A stretch of DNA of 64,000 nt, from contig JAPQWV010000002.1 of the NCBI GenBank assembly GCA_027422505.1, positions 25,894,501 to 25,958,500 on the forward strand, in the 5' to 3' direction. Both the position numbers and the translations under genes were made by a program. Shown piece after piece: positions 35,909 to 48,207 of the stretch. Below the pieces are notes generated by a model. The model saw only the letters and a list, made by a program, of their open reading frames with translations, was not told the DNA's origin and ran no database searches. Position 1 is the stretch's first letter; every line of letters starts with the position of its first letter. Source of the stretch: Craterostigma plantagineum. Taxonomy: Eukaryota; Streptophyta; Magnoliopsida; Lamiales; Linderniaceae.

Positions 35909-35980
35909 TGAACCCGACGTGAATCGAACACGCAACCTTCTTATCTGGAGTCAGACGCGCTACCATTGCGCCACGGATCC
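35909..35980 (-). tRNA. tRNA-Trp (CCA), possibly defective
   Basis: On the minus strand the 72-nt sequence starts GGATCCGTGGCGCAATGG and ends GTTCGATTCACGTCGGGTTC plus the discriminator A. Acceptor GGATCCG/CGGGTTC, D arm, T arm GTTCGATTC and anticodon loop CTCCAGA (anticodon CCA) are all present. The 3' strand of the anticodon stem reads TAAGA where plant tRNA-Trp has TCAGA. This leaves a G-A mismatch in the stem. There is no intron, as usual for this tRNA. No T-run terminator follows directly. It is either a decaying copy or a functional variant. Confidence 0.9.
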
Positions 35981-36011
35981 ACTTGTAATAAGTAGAGATT
36001 GAAAATCTTAA

Positions 36012-36470
36012 TCACCGTTCATTATATTGAATGGATAAGCGTTTTCCGAAGAAAATGTGAGTTGACGTTCCATTGAGTTTAGACAAAGCTGCACTCTCTA
36101 ATCGTGAATGACTATGACTTGGATTTAAAGCAATAATGGGGTTGGGGTGGAAGGTTACTGTTAGGAGAGGTTCTAATGCCCTAATTCTCAGGCGATCATC
36201 AGACGTTGAAGGGCTAAACGGAGCAGCTGAGACTCTTGCAATTGATGTCGAGGAGAAGTGTTTTGGCGAGATTATTGGAAGTGCATTGAAGATTGATCGA
36301 ATCTCAGCAGATGAGATTCGAAAAAGATATTGAGCTGAATGATGGCGAAGAAGAACGCTGGCAATGAATATTCTTGGAGAATTAATAGACGGTCTTGGTA
36401 AAACGAATACAGCGAAAATCGCGATAAACAAGAGGAGAGTTGCATTGCAGATAAACACTAGACTAATCAT
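36012..36470 (-). CDS. hypothetical 152-aa ORF with N-terminal hydrophobic segment
   Basis: The minus-strand ORF begins MISLVFICNATLLLFIAIFAVFVLPRP, which resembles a signal peptide or membrane anchor. The rest is Ser/Arg-rich without a recognised domain. It starts 30-odd bp before a region of no known gene and lies next to the tRNA gene. I do not recognise a family, and a chance ORF is possible. Confidence 0.25.
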   Translation of the reverse strand: MISLVFICNATLLLFIAIFAVFVLPRPSINSPRIFIASVLLRHHSAQYLFRISSAEIRSIFNALPIISPKHFSSTSIARVSAAPFSPSTSDDRLRIRALEPLLTVTFHPNPIIALNPSHSHSRLESAALSKLNGTSTHIFFGKRLSIQYNER

Positions 36471-36751
36471 ATCTTGCTTGATCTGTTCGTTTTAAGGTTG
36501 TCTTGTGTGAGAATTTTGCACTCTTAGTTAGCTGCTTAGTAGCTAATTAATACCGCTTATTTTCGTGAATATTATTTGTTAATGTTGAGACATCGACATT
36601 GGCAATGTTGGGGAACATTCTTGTCAATATTTGTTGGCCGAAAATGTCTCCTATCTCAGTTTTATCTTTCATACCCAAAACTTGTTTAAATTGATTTTTG
36701 CCTAGTTTTAGTGAATTGCAGTACTTGGATAGAGCTGGAATGAGTCAATAA

Positions 36752-37090
36752 TAAGGTGGGCAGTGGGGCGGGGATCCCCGCCCCGTTCCCCGCCCGCCCC
36801 GAAACCTATTTATATATTGTAATATATATAATATTAAATTATAATTTAAATGATATTAAAAAATACTAAATATAGATTAAACAATATTAAATTAATATAA
36901 ATAATATATCAAATTATAATTTATATAATATTTATAATGAAAATATATTTAAAATCTAATATTTAAAAAAAATAAATCCCCACGGGGAATCCCCGCCCCG
37001 CGGGGACGGGGACGGGGGCAATTTCCTCCCCAAACGCTTCGCGGGGCGGGGACGGGGATTAGCTCCCCGCCCGCCCCGTTGCCATATCTA
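36752..37090. mobile_element. GC-ended hAT MITE, copy C
   Basis: Starts TAAGGTGGGCAGTGGGGCGG and ends CCCGTTGCCATATCTA. GTCAATAA is perfectly duplicated at 36744-36751 and 37091-37098. At 339 bp it has the same GC-rich ends and AT-only centre as copies A and B. Confidence 0.85.
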
Positions 37091-37098
37091 GTCAATAA

Positions 37099-38128
37099 CG
37101 TGTGAATGTGTGGATAAATTGGAGCAAGCTTAGGAGTGGAGCTTTCTTATAGGATGTTTGGAGCTCAAGCAAGACTAAGTCATTCGAGCTGATCCAAACT
37201 AACTCCCAATGGTCACAATCACTTAGTGGACGTTGTGGAAGTTATTGGACTGTCCCAAGTCGTTGACGAAGTCCTTTAGAAGTCGAAGACATATATATAG
37301 CGAATGGCTTTACCGTTTGGCGACAACGAACGAGAACGAGATTTTACGAGCGAGTTTGAGCGAGTACTACTTTTCACGAGAGCTTGTTTTTAGCCTAGTT
37401 TTCTAAAGGTCGAAAGACTTTGTAGTTTGCAGAATCATTTGATTCGTAGTTTTTGTTAGGTTTGATTTTACTATCCTTTTTTATAGTTGGTTTGTAATCT
37501 ATCTTTATAGCGGAGTTTGCGCTTTGAGGCACGCAGCAAGTATTTTTATTTGCTGCACGAAATTATATCTCGTGTTCGTTTCATTCCGTCACTAAGTAAT
37601 CATTTATTTCGCTGTGCGCTTTGAGTGTTAGAGAGTGTTCACCCAACATTTCATCCAACGTCAGTTTACAACTTAGTTTTTTTACATCATTCGATACCAC
37701 GCTACTTCGTTATTACATTACATCACAGAAAAAAGTGATACATGAAATCTTTCTAGTTTTACATAATTCGTGCAATCCAAGAAACTTGTCTTCGTCTTGC
37801 TTGGAAGTAAACTAGTATATTGTCCAGTGAAGCCCCAAAGCTTTTCTAAAACCTACTACTACTACGACTCGCTTGCTTCTGTAATAAACTTCACAACAAA
37901 CTCTCAACTAAGTAAACCACCATCCATATGGATCTTTGTTGCATCATCTTCTCCTTCTCCATCCAACTTCATGCCGCTGAACAATGAATCGAATCTATTC
38001 CCCAGCTACAGAGAGCTCACTCTATGTAGTAAGAGAAGCTTCTGAGAAACAAACCATCAGACATTCTGAAATCATTCGGCTTAAAGGTTTGCGCGAAGGG
38101 AAAGCGCTGACCATGACGAATATTCGCC
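37099..38128. other. region downstream of the zinc-finger gene
   Basis: 37,100-37,650 reads like a retroelement leader or LTR remnant (for example GGCGACAACGAACGAGAACG and the CTTTGAGG/CTTTGAGT phrases) but no ends were found. 37,660-38,128 is probably 3' UTR of the zinc-finger gene on the minus strand. Confidence 0.35.
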
Positions 38129-39722
38129 TCAGAAATCGCCGCCGTGTGCCTTTTTCTGGGGCGAAAAACTCTCATCTTCTTCGTTCACGACTATTATCAA
38201 GTCCTTTCCCATCAGTCGAATAACAACGTGATTGGGCCGCACCGACATGTCAGTAAAACAAGCCGAGGTCGAGCCGTCAGCAATGGAGTTCGACACAATC
38301 GAATTGGTCGCAGAAATGGGAGAATCAGACGACGAATCCATTTTGCCAGCAGCAGCCACTTCACATTCGTTTTCGGACGAACAAGGTAACCAACATGTGG
38401 TTAGAGAAGACAATATTCCTCCCTGAATAAGTTCGTCCGAGCCCATGCGCCCAGGGCTCGGTAAGAACGAACCGGGCGGGCCGGGTATGGGTAGTATACG
38501 ATCCATATCCGCGCAGTAGCTGTAATTTCTTCCACCATGCCATTCGTCAGAAGCAGCAATTTCAACCAAGGAATTATTATTATTACTCTTTGAAATCGCA
38601 AGATCGCAGTCGCTTTCCATAAGAATAGTACTTTCTCGCCCGCCTTGCAAAGGTACCCCGGCCTCAGCGACTAAATCAATCCCTTTGTTGACATTATGCT
38701 GGGAAAAACATTCAGTAGTAGAAATTGGAAAAGGGTTATCTTTTCTAGGCTGGAACGCAATGGCCTCATCTTCTGAATCTGAGCTTACGTAGCAGAGCTT
38801 ACGCTTCCTCGAGAACGAGCGCTCAGTCCCCATTCTTTTACTCTGATGATGGTTGGCAGATGGCCGATTTCTCATATCCTTGCAACCGTTATAGGAAGAT
38901 AGACGAGCTTCAGTATCATTTCCGTGATCTTCAAGGCACTTGAGTGCTGATGAGTATTCTTTGTCCCTGTCTTTATTATCAGTTGGGTGCTGCGTAAGAT
39001 GATCATCACTTCTCTTACTACCATCTTTTATTTCCTTTGTCATCGTTCTCGAACGTGGCTGCTCCGTGAATGACGAGTTCGCCCTCCTTTTTCGGCTTTG
39101 GGCAGATGAAGGCAAACGCAGCTCGATACTTCCCTTACCTAGCGAATCTCTTGCCTGCCATAGACCAGCCTTAACTCTCAAGTTCTTCATGCGACAATTT
39201 CTATGCCCCAGATCGTCCTTCTTCCCCTCGATCATGGTACTGCAGCCATCTGCAGAATTACCATTCAATGGAAGATTGCTGAACTTTGACAAAATCCTAC
39301 CCTTCGTGCCAGTTGAATCAACATACACGGCAGACGGGCCATTCCTTTTATCACCATCATCATCATCCTTGTCTCGAGCGCTCAAATCTGCCTCCAAACG
39401 ATGAGCAGAAGCCCAGTTCGTCCCATTTCTTCTATCAAGATCTTCGAGCGTACAGTGTAGCGCCTTGACGTATACATCCACCATCAATCTAGTCTTTCCT
39501 GGCTTTGTTCTATGCTTGATCACTTTGGAATCAGCCATAACTTTCCTCATAGGTCCCAAAGAAAGACACTGATCGATATGTGCGTTCACCGTGGTGTTCG
39601 AAGAAGATGAAAAGGTTTTGCAAACTGGGCATACTTTCGAAGACATAGTCGTATCAGCCACAACATGAGTTCTCATGGCGTCCTTGGCTGACTTTTGTAC
39701 ACAGAAAGGTTGCTCAGCTTCA
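38129..39722 (-). CDS. UBZ4-type zinc-finger protein, main (3') exon
   Basis: A long open frame encodes one Rad18-like UBZ4 finger near the N-terminus, CPVCKTFSSSSNTTVNAHIDQC (C-X2-C...H-X3-C), a module that usually binds ubiquitin. A TRLMVDVYVKALHCTLEDLDRRNGTNWA segment conserved in a plant family follows, then a long Ser/Asp-rich disordered tail ending RLMGKDLIIVVNEED. The exon seems to begin at 39722 after a TCTAG acceptor, in frame upstream of the first ATG at 39676 (515 aa from there). From memory it resembles the plant proteins annotated HAPLESS 8; that is unchecked. Upstream exons are damaged, so the protein may be shortened or the locus may be a pseudogene. Confidence 0.65.
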
Positions 39723-39785
39723 CTAGAAAACCGCGCCTTTTATTACCCGAACAAGATTGGCTTGTCGTGACGATATTTTTACCCT

Positions 39786-40603
39786 CTTCAAATCTGATGG
39801 ACTTTTTAGTTCCAAGATCAAGAAGCTAGCTTTCGACGATGTTTGCTCGGGGAAACAGAGAAGGGATTTTTTGCTCAAACAAGAAGTTATCTTAGAATTG
39901 TGGGATTGGTGTTAGAATCTTCAACGATAATATCAGCTGGGATATTAGAAACAGTCTTCACACAGTCAGAGCTTCAAATGGTGGCAAAACACCTTTACTC
40001 CATGCTTGAGAATAAACTGCAGCTTTTTGGAAGAGAAGAGAATGGCCAGTGATTCTTGATATCTTTGCCACGTGTGCCGAGGACGTAGTCCCTACAAGAA
40101 AAGAGAAAACTTCGTATGACTGAATTTACAAACATGGTCGCCTAAAGCACAAAGAGGTAATGAGCAAAAGTATCCTTTAACGGAATAAAGAAGAAACTCA
40201 GAGCAGAGCCGATAAAGCTTCAAAATAAGCAGAGGAGAAATAAGTTCATGATGAGGGAAAACCCTTTGATTAAGGGGTAAATCAAACCAATAAACTCGGT
40301 TGGTACTTTGAATCTGGCCAACCAAGGGAAAAAAAAAAGACCCAAACACATGACATGGGTGAAAGTGGGCATCACGTGCCTGAGAAAAAGGAGACAAACA
40401 TGACCAAGGAAGTCATTACCTTATGCACAAGTTTGAAAGTTGTTTATTGCCTTGCTGATCATAAAACGCCTGAATCCGACAGTTAGCTTTAACGGCTGAT
40501 TATCTTCATGAGAAGCCTTCTCAGAGATTACTGTTTTGATTAGCTGGGAAGAACAAGAACACGAGGGATCTGTAGATGGAGGAGGATTTTCAGTGGATAA
40601 CAT
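39786..40603 (-). pseudogene. decayed 5' exons of the zinc-finger gene
   Basis: Exon 1 appears to start MLSTENPPPSTDPSCSC at 40603 and to end at a donor at 40420. Exon 2 begins at 40091 after TTGTAG and encodes DYVLGTRGKDIKNHWPFS. The next conserved pieces, LKHGVK and LPPFEAL, lie in different frames within about 50 bp. The exon 1 frame also does not agree with the exon 2 phase: the frame that gives IRDYV across the junction differs from the one that starts at the ATG. At least three indels are implied. Confidence 0.5.
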
Positions 40604-42623
40604 CTGCTGATATACTTAACTTCCTTTTCTTATGCTTAGCTTTCAGCTTAACAGTGACCTCCTTTTCACTTTGGTCTAACTCACCGCAATTCACTGGTCA
40701 AGCTCCAAATCAAAACTATCCTTTCAACCAAAAAGCTGCAAAAAAATTAGATAAAGAAGAGATGAGTAATCTTTTATTAGAGAGACGTAAAATGAGCGGA
40801 CAGATTCATTAGAGAGTATGCTTTAGCAAGGAAATAATAAAAAAGATGAAGTTATTGAGACGAACAAACCCTATTAGACGTTATTTTATGTGCGCAAGCA
40901 AAGACAAGGTAAGTGAGTAAACGGAAGCTTTTCGAGGTGGGAAACATGTGATCGAGCTTCGTCAATCTTAATACCAAGAACATGGTCATCGTCATTTAAG
41001 GATACATTAGAATGATTCATGATATGAATCCAGTAAGAAGATTATCAGAAACCTTAATTTATGGAAGAAAACGGACATGAAGTTCAAAGTCATCGCTTGA
41101 GAAAGGAACAAAACCAAGACCCAAAATCAAATCTTTAGTCGCTCCGAGAGACGTAAATCCAAAAACAATTAAATAAAACGACGAAGACTCATACTTTTTG
41201 CTTTTGGGTTTGAAAAAAAAAAGATCAAAACTTGAGCTGCATTCACACTAAACATTGCAAAGAACCAGCCTGGTTGGACTTATACCTTAAAAATCGAGAG
41301 AATGAGTTTCAGGACGTTTCTTGAACAGTAAAAGGATAACTTCAACGTGAAATCTAAGAAAGAAAAAGGACTTTCATATATCTCAGGAAAGCGTAGAGGA
41401 AAATCATAAGAGACTCGAACTAATCCTCAGTAAACATCATCCCCATACATATAAACGAAAAGGAAAGCAAAAAACCCACAAAAAATAAATAAATAAAAAA
41501 CCCAGATGCGGACTCTTCTAGCTAGATCAAGTATAGATAGAAATATATCATTTTCTTCGCACCTTATCAGTCTACCTTGCAAGATCAAAGCTCTGTCAGC
41601 TTGCAAGACAAAGAAATGGGCCTAAAGCGTGTCTAAGGAGAGGCTAGTATAGTACGTACCATCATTAGGTAGAAACAAGACAGTGAATGAGATTAGAGGA
41701 GAACATAAATAAATGGGTGAGAAAGAAAAATGATCAGATTAAAGGTACACTAATGTGTGAATGTGATTACAGTTCAAAAAAAATGGCACCACCACTCTGT
41801 GATCAAAGAGGCATCAAGTTCTCTCTCACCACCAAAAAAAGTTTTGCACGTATAATCTTATGAGTGAATTTCAAGAGCAATAGAAAAAGGTGTGTATTAA
41901 ACATTGAAATATTCAAGAATTACATCCAAAATATGAATCTTTTGTCAAATGCTATACCTACCCTACAGTTTAACAAAAGCATTTATATACTTATCTTCCA
42001 TACATGATCCAATTGATCAAAGTTGAATCAATGCTCCGAACGTTACTTTTTATATACTTTATTACAATATATGATTTATGGCAGACCATGTCGTACTTGC
42101 ATTTGATGCAAGTTGTCCTTTTTAACGTACCCCTTCTGTGAAATTACGTCAAAAAGCCAAACAACTGTAGCTCTCCTCTAGGGATCTCGGCTCCTCCACA
42201 TTATGAAACCACACGACAATAAAAATAATAATATTATTATATTTATGTAATTTGTGTATTCCATAATTATATAATGATGATGATGGTGACAAATGACAAA
42301 GGGCCGATAATGAGATGTTTGGTTTCCGGGTTAACCTTTATTACATCGCTTTTGCGTTTAGTATAAGGAAATGAATAAGAAAGCCAACTTTTTTAGGTAA
42401 TATTGCTTTCTCTCCTCGTAATCAAAGCATCATAGACTCATGCAATGATACATGCATCATAAACATAATATGTTTTAATAATAACGTACTTTGCGGTTTG
42501 TTGAGAAAGGGTTTCAACGAAGGTAGCTATATATATGTACAAGAACAATCAAGATCAAGAAGTCAAAATCCATGAAACCCCAAATCATTCGCACAAAAAA
42601 TAATATTATTTTCGAAATTTTTC

Positions 42624-42654
<31 letters not shown>

Positions 42655-43980
42655 GGATAAGTGAAGGACATAAACTTTGAATTGTGTGATGGGTTTTTTG
42701 GGGCAATGAGTATCCTTTCTTTTTCCTTAAATTTGATGATTCGTCAATGAGCTTTAATGCTTTGCGGGGTCCATCGATGTTTTGTTGATATAGGATAACT
42801 ACGAAACGATTTTATTACGATAAAGGTATCCCAAGCACCACAGTCCATAAATAAATTTACTCTTTAATAGTATGATATTTAATACGTACATATAATTTCC
42901 GGATACGGAGGTTGAACGGCGTGAAGACTTCTGTCACAACTACTCAAATGTCGTATGAGGTTATGGGAATAAAGGTTGGCCTATCAATTATAAATGCAAT
43001 TTTATATTAATTTATTTATCCACGAAACCTTATTTGAAGTTATTTTAAAGCGAACACAAATGCATCAATATATATTTTCAATAAAGAAATACTAAAAAAA
43101 TTATCACTGAAGAAATGAGCGGATCCCTTTATGGGTATATATTTAACTCGGAGTGGACACGACTTTCAGATGAACGTCTCGCCCAAGTTGTGAGACTATT
43201 CTCTAACAAGTGGCTAAGATCTTATAACAACTTCAGTTTGATGAGAGAGTTGTACGAAAACGTGATTAATATCACAAGTGGTATGGATATACGTTTTTAT
43301 TAAAAAAACAATAATAAACTCGGCAATTGACAATCATTTGCCGCAGGAATGAAAATTAAGGAAAAAAATAGCATTCTGTTGAATTTCCTTTCGTTGGACA
43401 CCAATTTATGCGATGAGACATCTTCCCCTCCGTCGCACGTAACGACCGCAAAATCTGTATTTAATATTTAATGCAATCCACTTGCATATAATTAATCAAG
43501 TAAGCACGCAAATTGAGAGAGTTGAAACCTAAAATGAAATTATTTAGAATATGTAAATTATTGGCACTTTGTCTAGTCTAATACTCACACCAACTCGTGG
43601 GACAGTTGAACTATGAACAGATAATCTGTGTGCATAATTTGTTCTTTGTCGGGATGGGATTGGGCCCGACATGATCAGTACGTGTACGGACATGAGCATA
43701 GCCATTCCCGCGATGCCACGTGTCTGACGGCCTCCTTCAACGATGGGTTCGCAATCAGCCCATTATTCCATGATCTGCCCTGATATTCGTCGCAGCAAAA
43801 GTCGATCTAACTAATCAAGAAAGTAAAGGTCTGATTTTTAATGCCTGTTCTTGAAGTTGAACAGAAGATAATCACGTTTGTAACAACGAACAAAGAAACC
43901 CCTGTACTTTGCCCAACAGAAAAAACAAACAAAGAAAGATATCAAGATTTTTCCTTTCTATGATAGTGATTGGAAAACAT
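40604..43980. other. long intergenic region without recognised genes
   Basis: Only short ORFs are present (for example 43115-43303 plus) and none resembles a known protein. No transposon ends or LTRs were recognised. The sequence near 40604-40900 is probably promoter of the zinc-finger gene, and 43,650-43,980 the 3' UTR of the WRKY gene. Confidence 0.4.
42626..42654. repeat. (AAT)n microsatellite
   Basis: About nine uninterrupted ATA/AAT repeats in intergenic sequence. Confidence 0.9.
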
Positions 43981-46167
43981 TTACATCTGTGGGCCAAGCT
44001 GTAGGCGACTACTACTACTAGTCATGAACTGCTGATGATGAAGTGAAGAAGAAGAAGAAGCACTGCCACCATTAGCATTATATCCATTCACACTGCCATT
44101 TTCGATCATCAACGGCTCAGATTTGGGCATCATCATCATTCCTCTCATGCTATTGCTATTCATAGTCCCACGTTGATGTCCAAAGAGTAAATTACTGTGA
44201 TCTGCTGACAACATTGGATGGCTTACATGGTTTAGTTGTCGACTCGAACCGCCCAAACCATACCGTGGGCCCGCAGAGCCCATCGGTGGTTGACCAGCGA
44301 ACGAGCCAATAAGTGGAGGTCGTTCGAAATGGGCCGCCGTGTTGGTCTGATGTATTTGGCCTGCGGGCGAGTTTTGGGCGGCACTGTTTCGGGCGGCGGG
44401 CACGTCGTGGTTGTGCTTTCCCTCGTAAGTCGTTATTACGGATTTGAGGTCGTGGGAAGCCCTCTCCACGTGTTTCCTTACGTTACAGCCCGCGCTCGTG
44501 CACTTGTAATAACTCCTGTGATCAGAAAAAAAAAGAGAGATTTTGGATGGCAGGCAAATTTTTTTTTAAAGAAAATTAATTTCGCCTATCCCAAGATGAG
44601 ATCAAACGAGACGAACCTAGGGTTAGGATTTCCCTTGACGACTTTCTGGCCGTACTTGCGCCAGCGATAGCCATCATCGAGAATGTCTACGTCGCTCGTC
44701 GTCTGAACGACGACCCTCGGCTCCCTTATTGCTCTCATGGCCCCAGTTATCTCCACAGCAGCAGTATAGCTTTCCACCCTCCTGTGAACAAAAAGACAGA
44801 TACTTTCAGAAAAAATTGAGAAATTTTCTTGAAAACGAAATATATACATGCATGAATGAGATGTAATAATAAACCTTCGCTTGGATTCTGATTCATCTTC
44901 CTCAACATCATCGTTCAACGACGCGCTCCCACGAGTGGCACGTTCCTCCTCCTCATCATCATCACCGTTTGATAAACCGTTAGATCTGCGTTTAGGCGAA
45001 GAATCATCGTGGATAACAATAGGGTTACGATTCTGCTCCGATGAGAGATTGCTGAAATGGTTGTTCTCCAGGCGATGTTCGGAGAATGTTGTCTGGTTAA
45101 ATGGCACAACGTTGTTTTGAGGGATATGATGCAGATGAGAGTCATCTGAAGGAAAAGAAACTCCATTTCCAGGAAAAGTCTGAGTAGGAAAACCAGAAGA
45201 AAGTGCCTGAGATTGAATGCAGTATAAGAACATTAAATACTCTAGATGATAAGCAGTAACAGCCAGTAAATCGTCCCATGTCATAATGAGAGACAGAGAG
45301 AGAGAGGGGGGCCATTACATTGTTGCTTGGGACATTAAACTGAGTTTGTGAGCGTGATTCTGAAACAGGTGTGAAAACAAATGGAGTAACATCTACTGGG
45401 ATTTCCGCCCTGCCCTTGTTGTGCTCAACATTAGCTTTGTTCATAGCATCATAATCAGGGAATGATCGTGATTCTGGGGCAGGTTTGAATGCAAACTGTG
45501 CACCATCTTCAAGATTTCTCTCCTTATCCTTATTCTGATCACCAGTCATCGTCGAATTTCCACTCAGAAAAAACGACAATTTCCCGGTCGTTGGCGATGG
45601 TTGGACCTGAATGAGGAGACTGATAAGTACTGACTCAATCATACAGACAAAAAAAAAATAGAGTGAGTAGAGTTGATAAGCTTCTCTAGATCAAGAAAGT
45701 AACAAATTTCAAACGTAACATCACCCTCGAGATCTTACCAGAGAATTAGTAAGGAAAACAGGAGACTCTAGGAGAGCTGTGGGACTAAGTCCAGGAGGAA
45801 TCGACAAAGAAGGATATCGAACTCCGGCGTTCTTACAAAGATTAGAAGGCTTATTAATGCTTTCTGTATTCAACTTCGGAGCGTTGAAGCCAGCCCTCAA
45901 TGCTATTCTCTCCATGAGTCCACCTCGAGCACCCAACTTTGCATCAACTACAACATTTGAGTTGTTTCCTTGAGATTGGCCAAACTGTTGAGCATCCATA
46001 GATACACCATTAGAACCCTCGGTGGCAATGGCTTTATTACCGTTACCAGAATCTTGAACACTTGATGTGCCATCATTGCCAGCGCTTGACGAAAAAAAGA
46101 ATCTAGGACTAAAGCTTGGAGGCATCCAATCTCCCAATAGAGAGAGATCGTCATTAAACTCATTCAT
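43981..46167 (-). CDS. WRKY2/WRKY34-like transcription factor lacking the N-terminal WRKY domain, five exons
   Basis: Exons: 46167-45739, 45606-45319, 45206-44875, 44781-44617, 44515-43981; 582 aa, phases consistent. The N-terminus matches the WRKY2/34 group of group [45 protein letters not shown] and [40 protein letters not shown] segment precedes [38 protein letters not shown]. The C-terminal WRKY domain (about 385-450) has WRKYGQK, the zinc pair CX4C (CTSAGC) and HNH, so W-box binding should be kept. Group I members normally have two WRKY domains; here none is found between exon 2 and exon 4, and the introns (93-132 nt) are too short to hide it. Confidence 0.9.
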
Positions 46168-48020
46168 GGGTTCTGTTCTAGCCTTTCTTGGTGTTATAAT
46201 CTTGGAAATGATTCGAAAACTGTAAGACGTAAACAAAGAACTAAATCAAGATTAGTAGGTGCGGTTGCATATGGACTTGGTGGAAGTTTTTGGAATAAAT
46301 GAAAGGGGACCTTGTAATAACTGGACCATATCATTTAAAGAGTTGCAGACACCATTTGAACAATCAAAGAAATTTGAAGACATCAGCATAAGTTAAAATT
46401 AAGAATATAAGCTTAGCCTGAACAAAGGAAAAAGAAAGAGAGAAAATGACCAGAATTTCTTGGATAAGATGATGAGGACATAGGAAGAATAACATTAACT
46501 AGTCAACTTGGACAACGGTTTAGTAATGCAAGACACAGAAAAGCATCAAGAGTTGCCTTACATCAACAGAGCATTAAACATAAGACTATCGGAGAAGACA
46601 TCGTCTTTTCATACAATGAGAATCATTGAGATCCAAAAAGGCATAGCCAACAACAACGAATAAGCAATTAATGACAAATACCCAACATCAGAAAGTGAAA
46701 AGAGGAACGAAAATAGAAAAGAAAGCAAACTCTTCCATCTATCATATTGCATGGCCAGTCTTTCCATCATAATAAAATCATTATACACAGCTGAAATAAA
46801 TAAAAATCATGCCGAAGCGAATCATGACAGAACAATGATGCAAAAAACAGGACTAAGACAAACGAAACAACCTTTTCGCAGCTGAACTTAACCAACTGAG
46901 CACCAAAAATCAAGAAAGATAAGACCTTTGTGACCACACTTGAGATGGGCACGATCTTAATCCGATTTTTTCCCCATTCAAATGAGTAAATCAAACAGAA
47001 AAATGAGAACAAATTCGAAGTCTTGTCTTTCTTTTTTCTTTACTAATATATACGCTCTCCGTGGAACCGGTTGACACGAATTGGGATTTGCGAAAACAAA
47101 AAATATTTTCTATATGTAAAACAAAAAATTAATGGGAAGAAAGCAGCGGTTTTGTTTTGTTCGGGAGTTGCGTTGTATACCTGAACTGAATACACCTTTC
47201 ACACAATAACAACAATCATCAGCATCACTTATATTATATATAATATTCTATAGTTATATAAGATTAGTTATATAAGATTAGTTATATTATCATCATTTTT
47301 TTTTCCTTTTCCAAATTGTGTTTCTTCGAAAAGAAAAAAAAAAGAAAAAAAGATTGTGTTTCTTCGTATGTGGGCTTTTTCGTCCTGACAAAAGTGGGGC
47401 CTCTTCGATAAGTTGACCAACCAATCACATGACGCCATCTGGCACGAGATGTTTGACTGGCAAAGAAATTGAAAGGCAGTGAAATTATTGGTGTATGTAA
47501 CACAATAATTAGAAAATTAAATAGGATTGCACGATAATACTAACATTATTGTAACTCGATAAATAATTTTTAAATGGGATTATGTGTAACGGCAAGACTT
47601 TAATAGCCTCTAACCCCTTTCATGATTACCTTCAATTCTTATTTCTTTCTCTTTTCTATATAAACTCAACTAGGCTAGGCTTAGCATACGAAGTTTTTCC
47701 ATTGATTTTCCTATCTTTGCGTCAAATAAGGAGAAATTTACTTTTGTTATTGTTGAGTTTATTGTATAGCAAGACTAAATTATTAACACTAAGATAAGAC
47801 GGGGGCGAGGAATTGCCCCTTACAAAGCCTAATCTCAACTAGATTGTTGATTAAAAGCACAGACCTTACCTTGAGACGATAAATTAATGATTATTTCATT
47901 CCAACATGTCACATGCTAATCGTTATGTTTTCCCATAAACAATAAAATAAAATAAAAATTCATAATGACCTTTCACGATTGGCCCTTTGAGGTTGGACTT
48001 GGAACCCAAAATAGGCACCA
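46168..48020. other. 5' UTR and promoter of the WRKY gene; intergenic
   Basis: 46168-47200 is probably transcribed leader with introns of the WRKY gene, since the frame upstream of 46167 continues without a better start. No gene is seen in 47,280-48,020. Confidence 0.4.
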
Positions 48021-48029
48021 CACATATAG

Positions 48030-48119
48030 ACTGGCCCATTTTGGTGACTGTAAACGTTATTCATAATGGGCTTATCTGATTATTATTTGAGCCCATTTAA
48101 GGCCCATCTATTAGGGTTT
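48030..48119 (+). promoter_or_regulatory. site II and telo-box promoter motifs of a ribosomal protein gene
   Basis: GGCCCA/GCCCAT motifs (site II type) lie near 48031, 48091 and 48101-48107, and TTAGGGTTT (telo box) lies at 48111-48119. They stand about 90-180 bp before the eL41 start codon. This pairing is typical of plant ribosomal protein promoters. Confidence 0.75.
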
Positions 48120-48207
48120 CCTGCCCTAATATAAGAATGTTGGCGTCCCCTTTTGCCCTTTCACTGCACACGGTCTGCGTTTGGAGATTGGCGATTGCTG
48201 AGCGAAG

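Noticed and set aside
39066..39404. 112-codon plus-strand ORF
   Set aside because: Antisense to the zinc-finger exon, without recognisable domains.
43115..43303. 62-codon plus-strand ORF as a gene
   Set aside because: No homology recalled, no splice or promoter context; length is within chance.
44236..44670. 144-codon plus-strand ORF
   Set aside because: It is antisense to WRKY exons 4 and 5 and crosses their intron; a shadow of the real gene.
46168..46236. Extension of the WRKY protein to 46236
   Set aside because: The upstream 23 residues do not match WRKY2/34 proteins, whose N-terminus aligns with the ATG at 46167.
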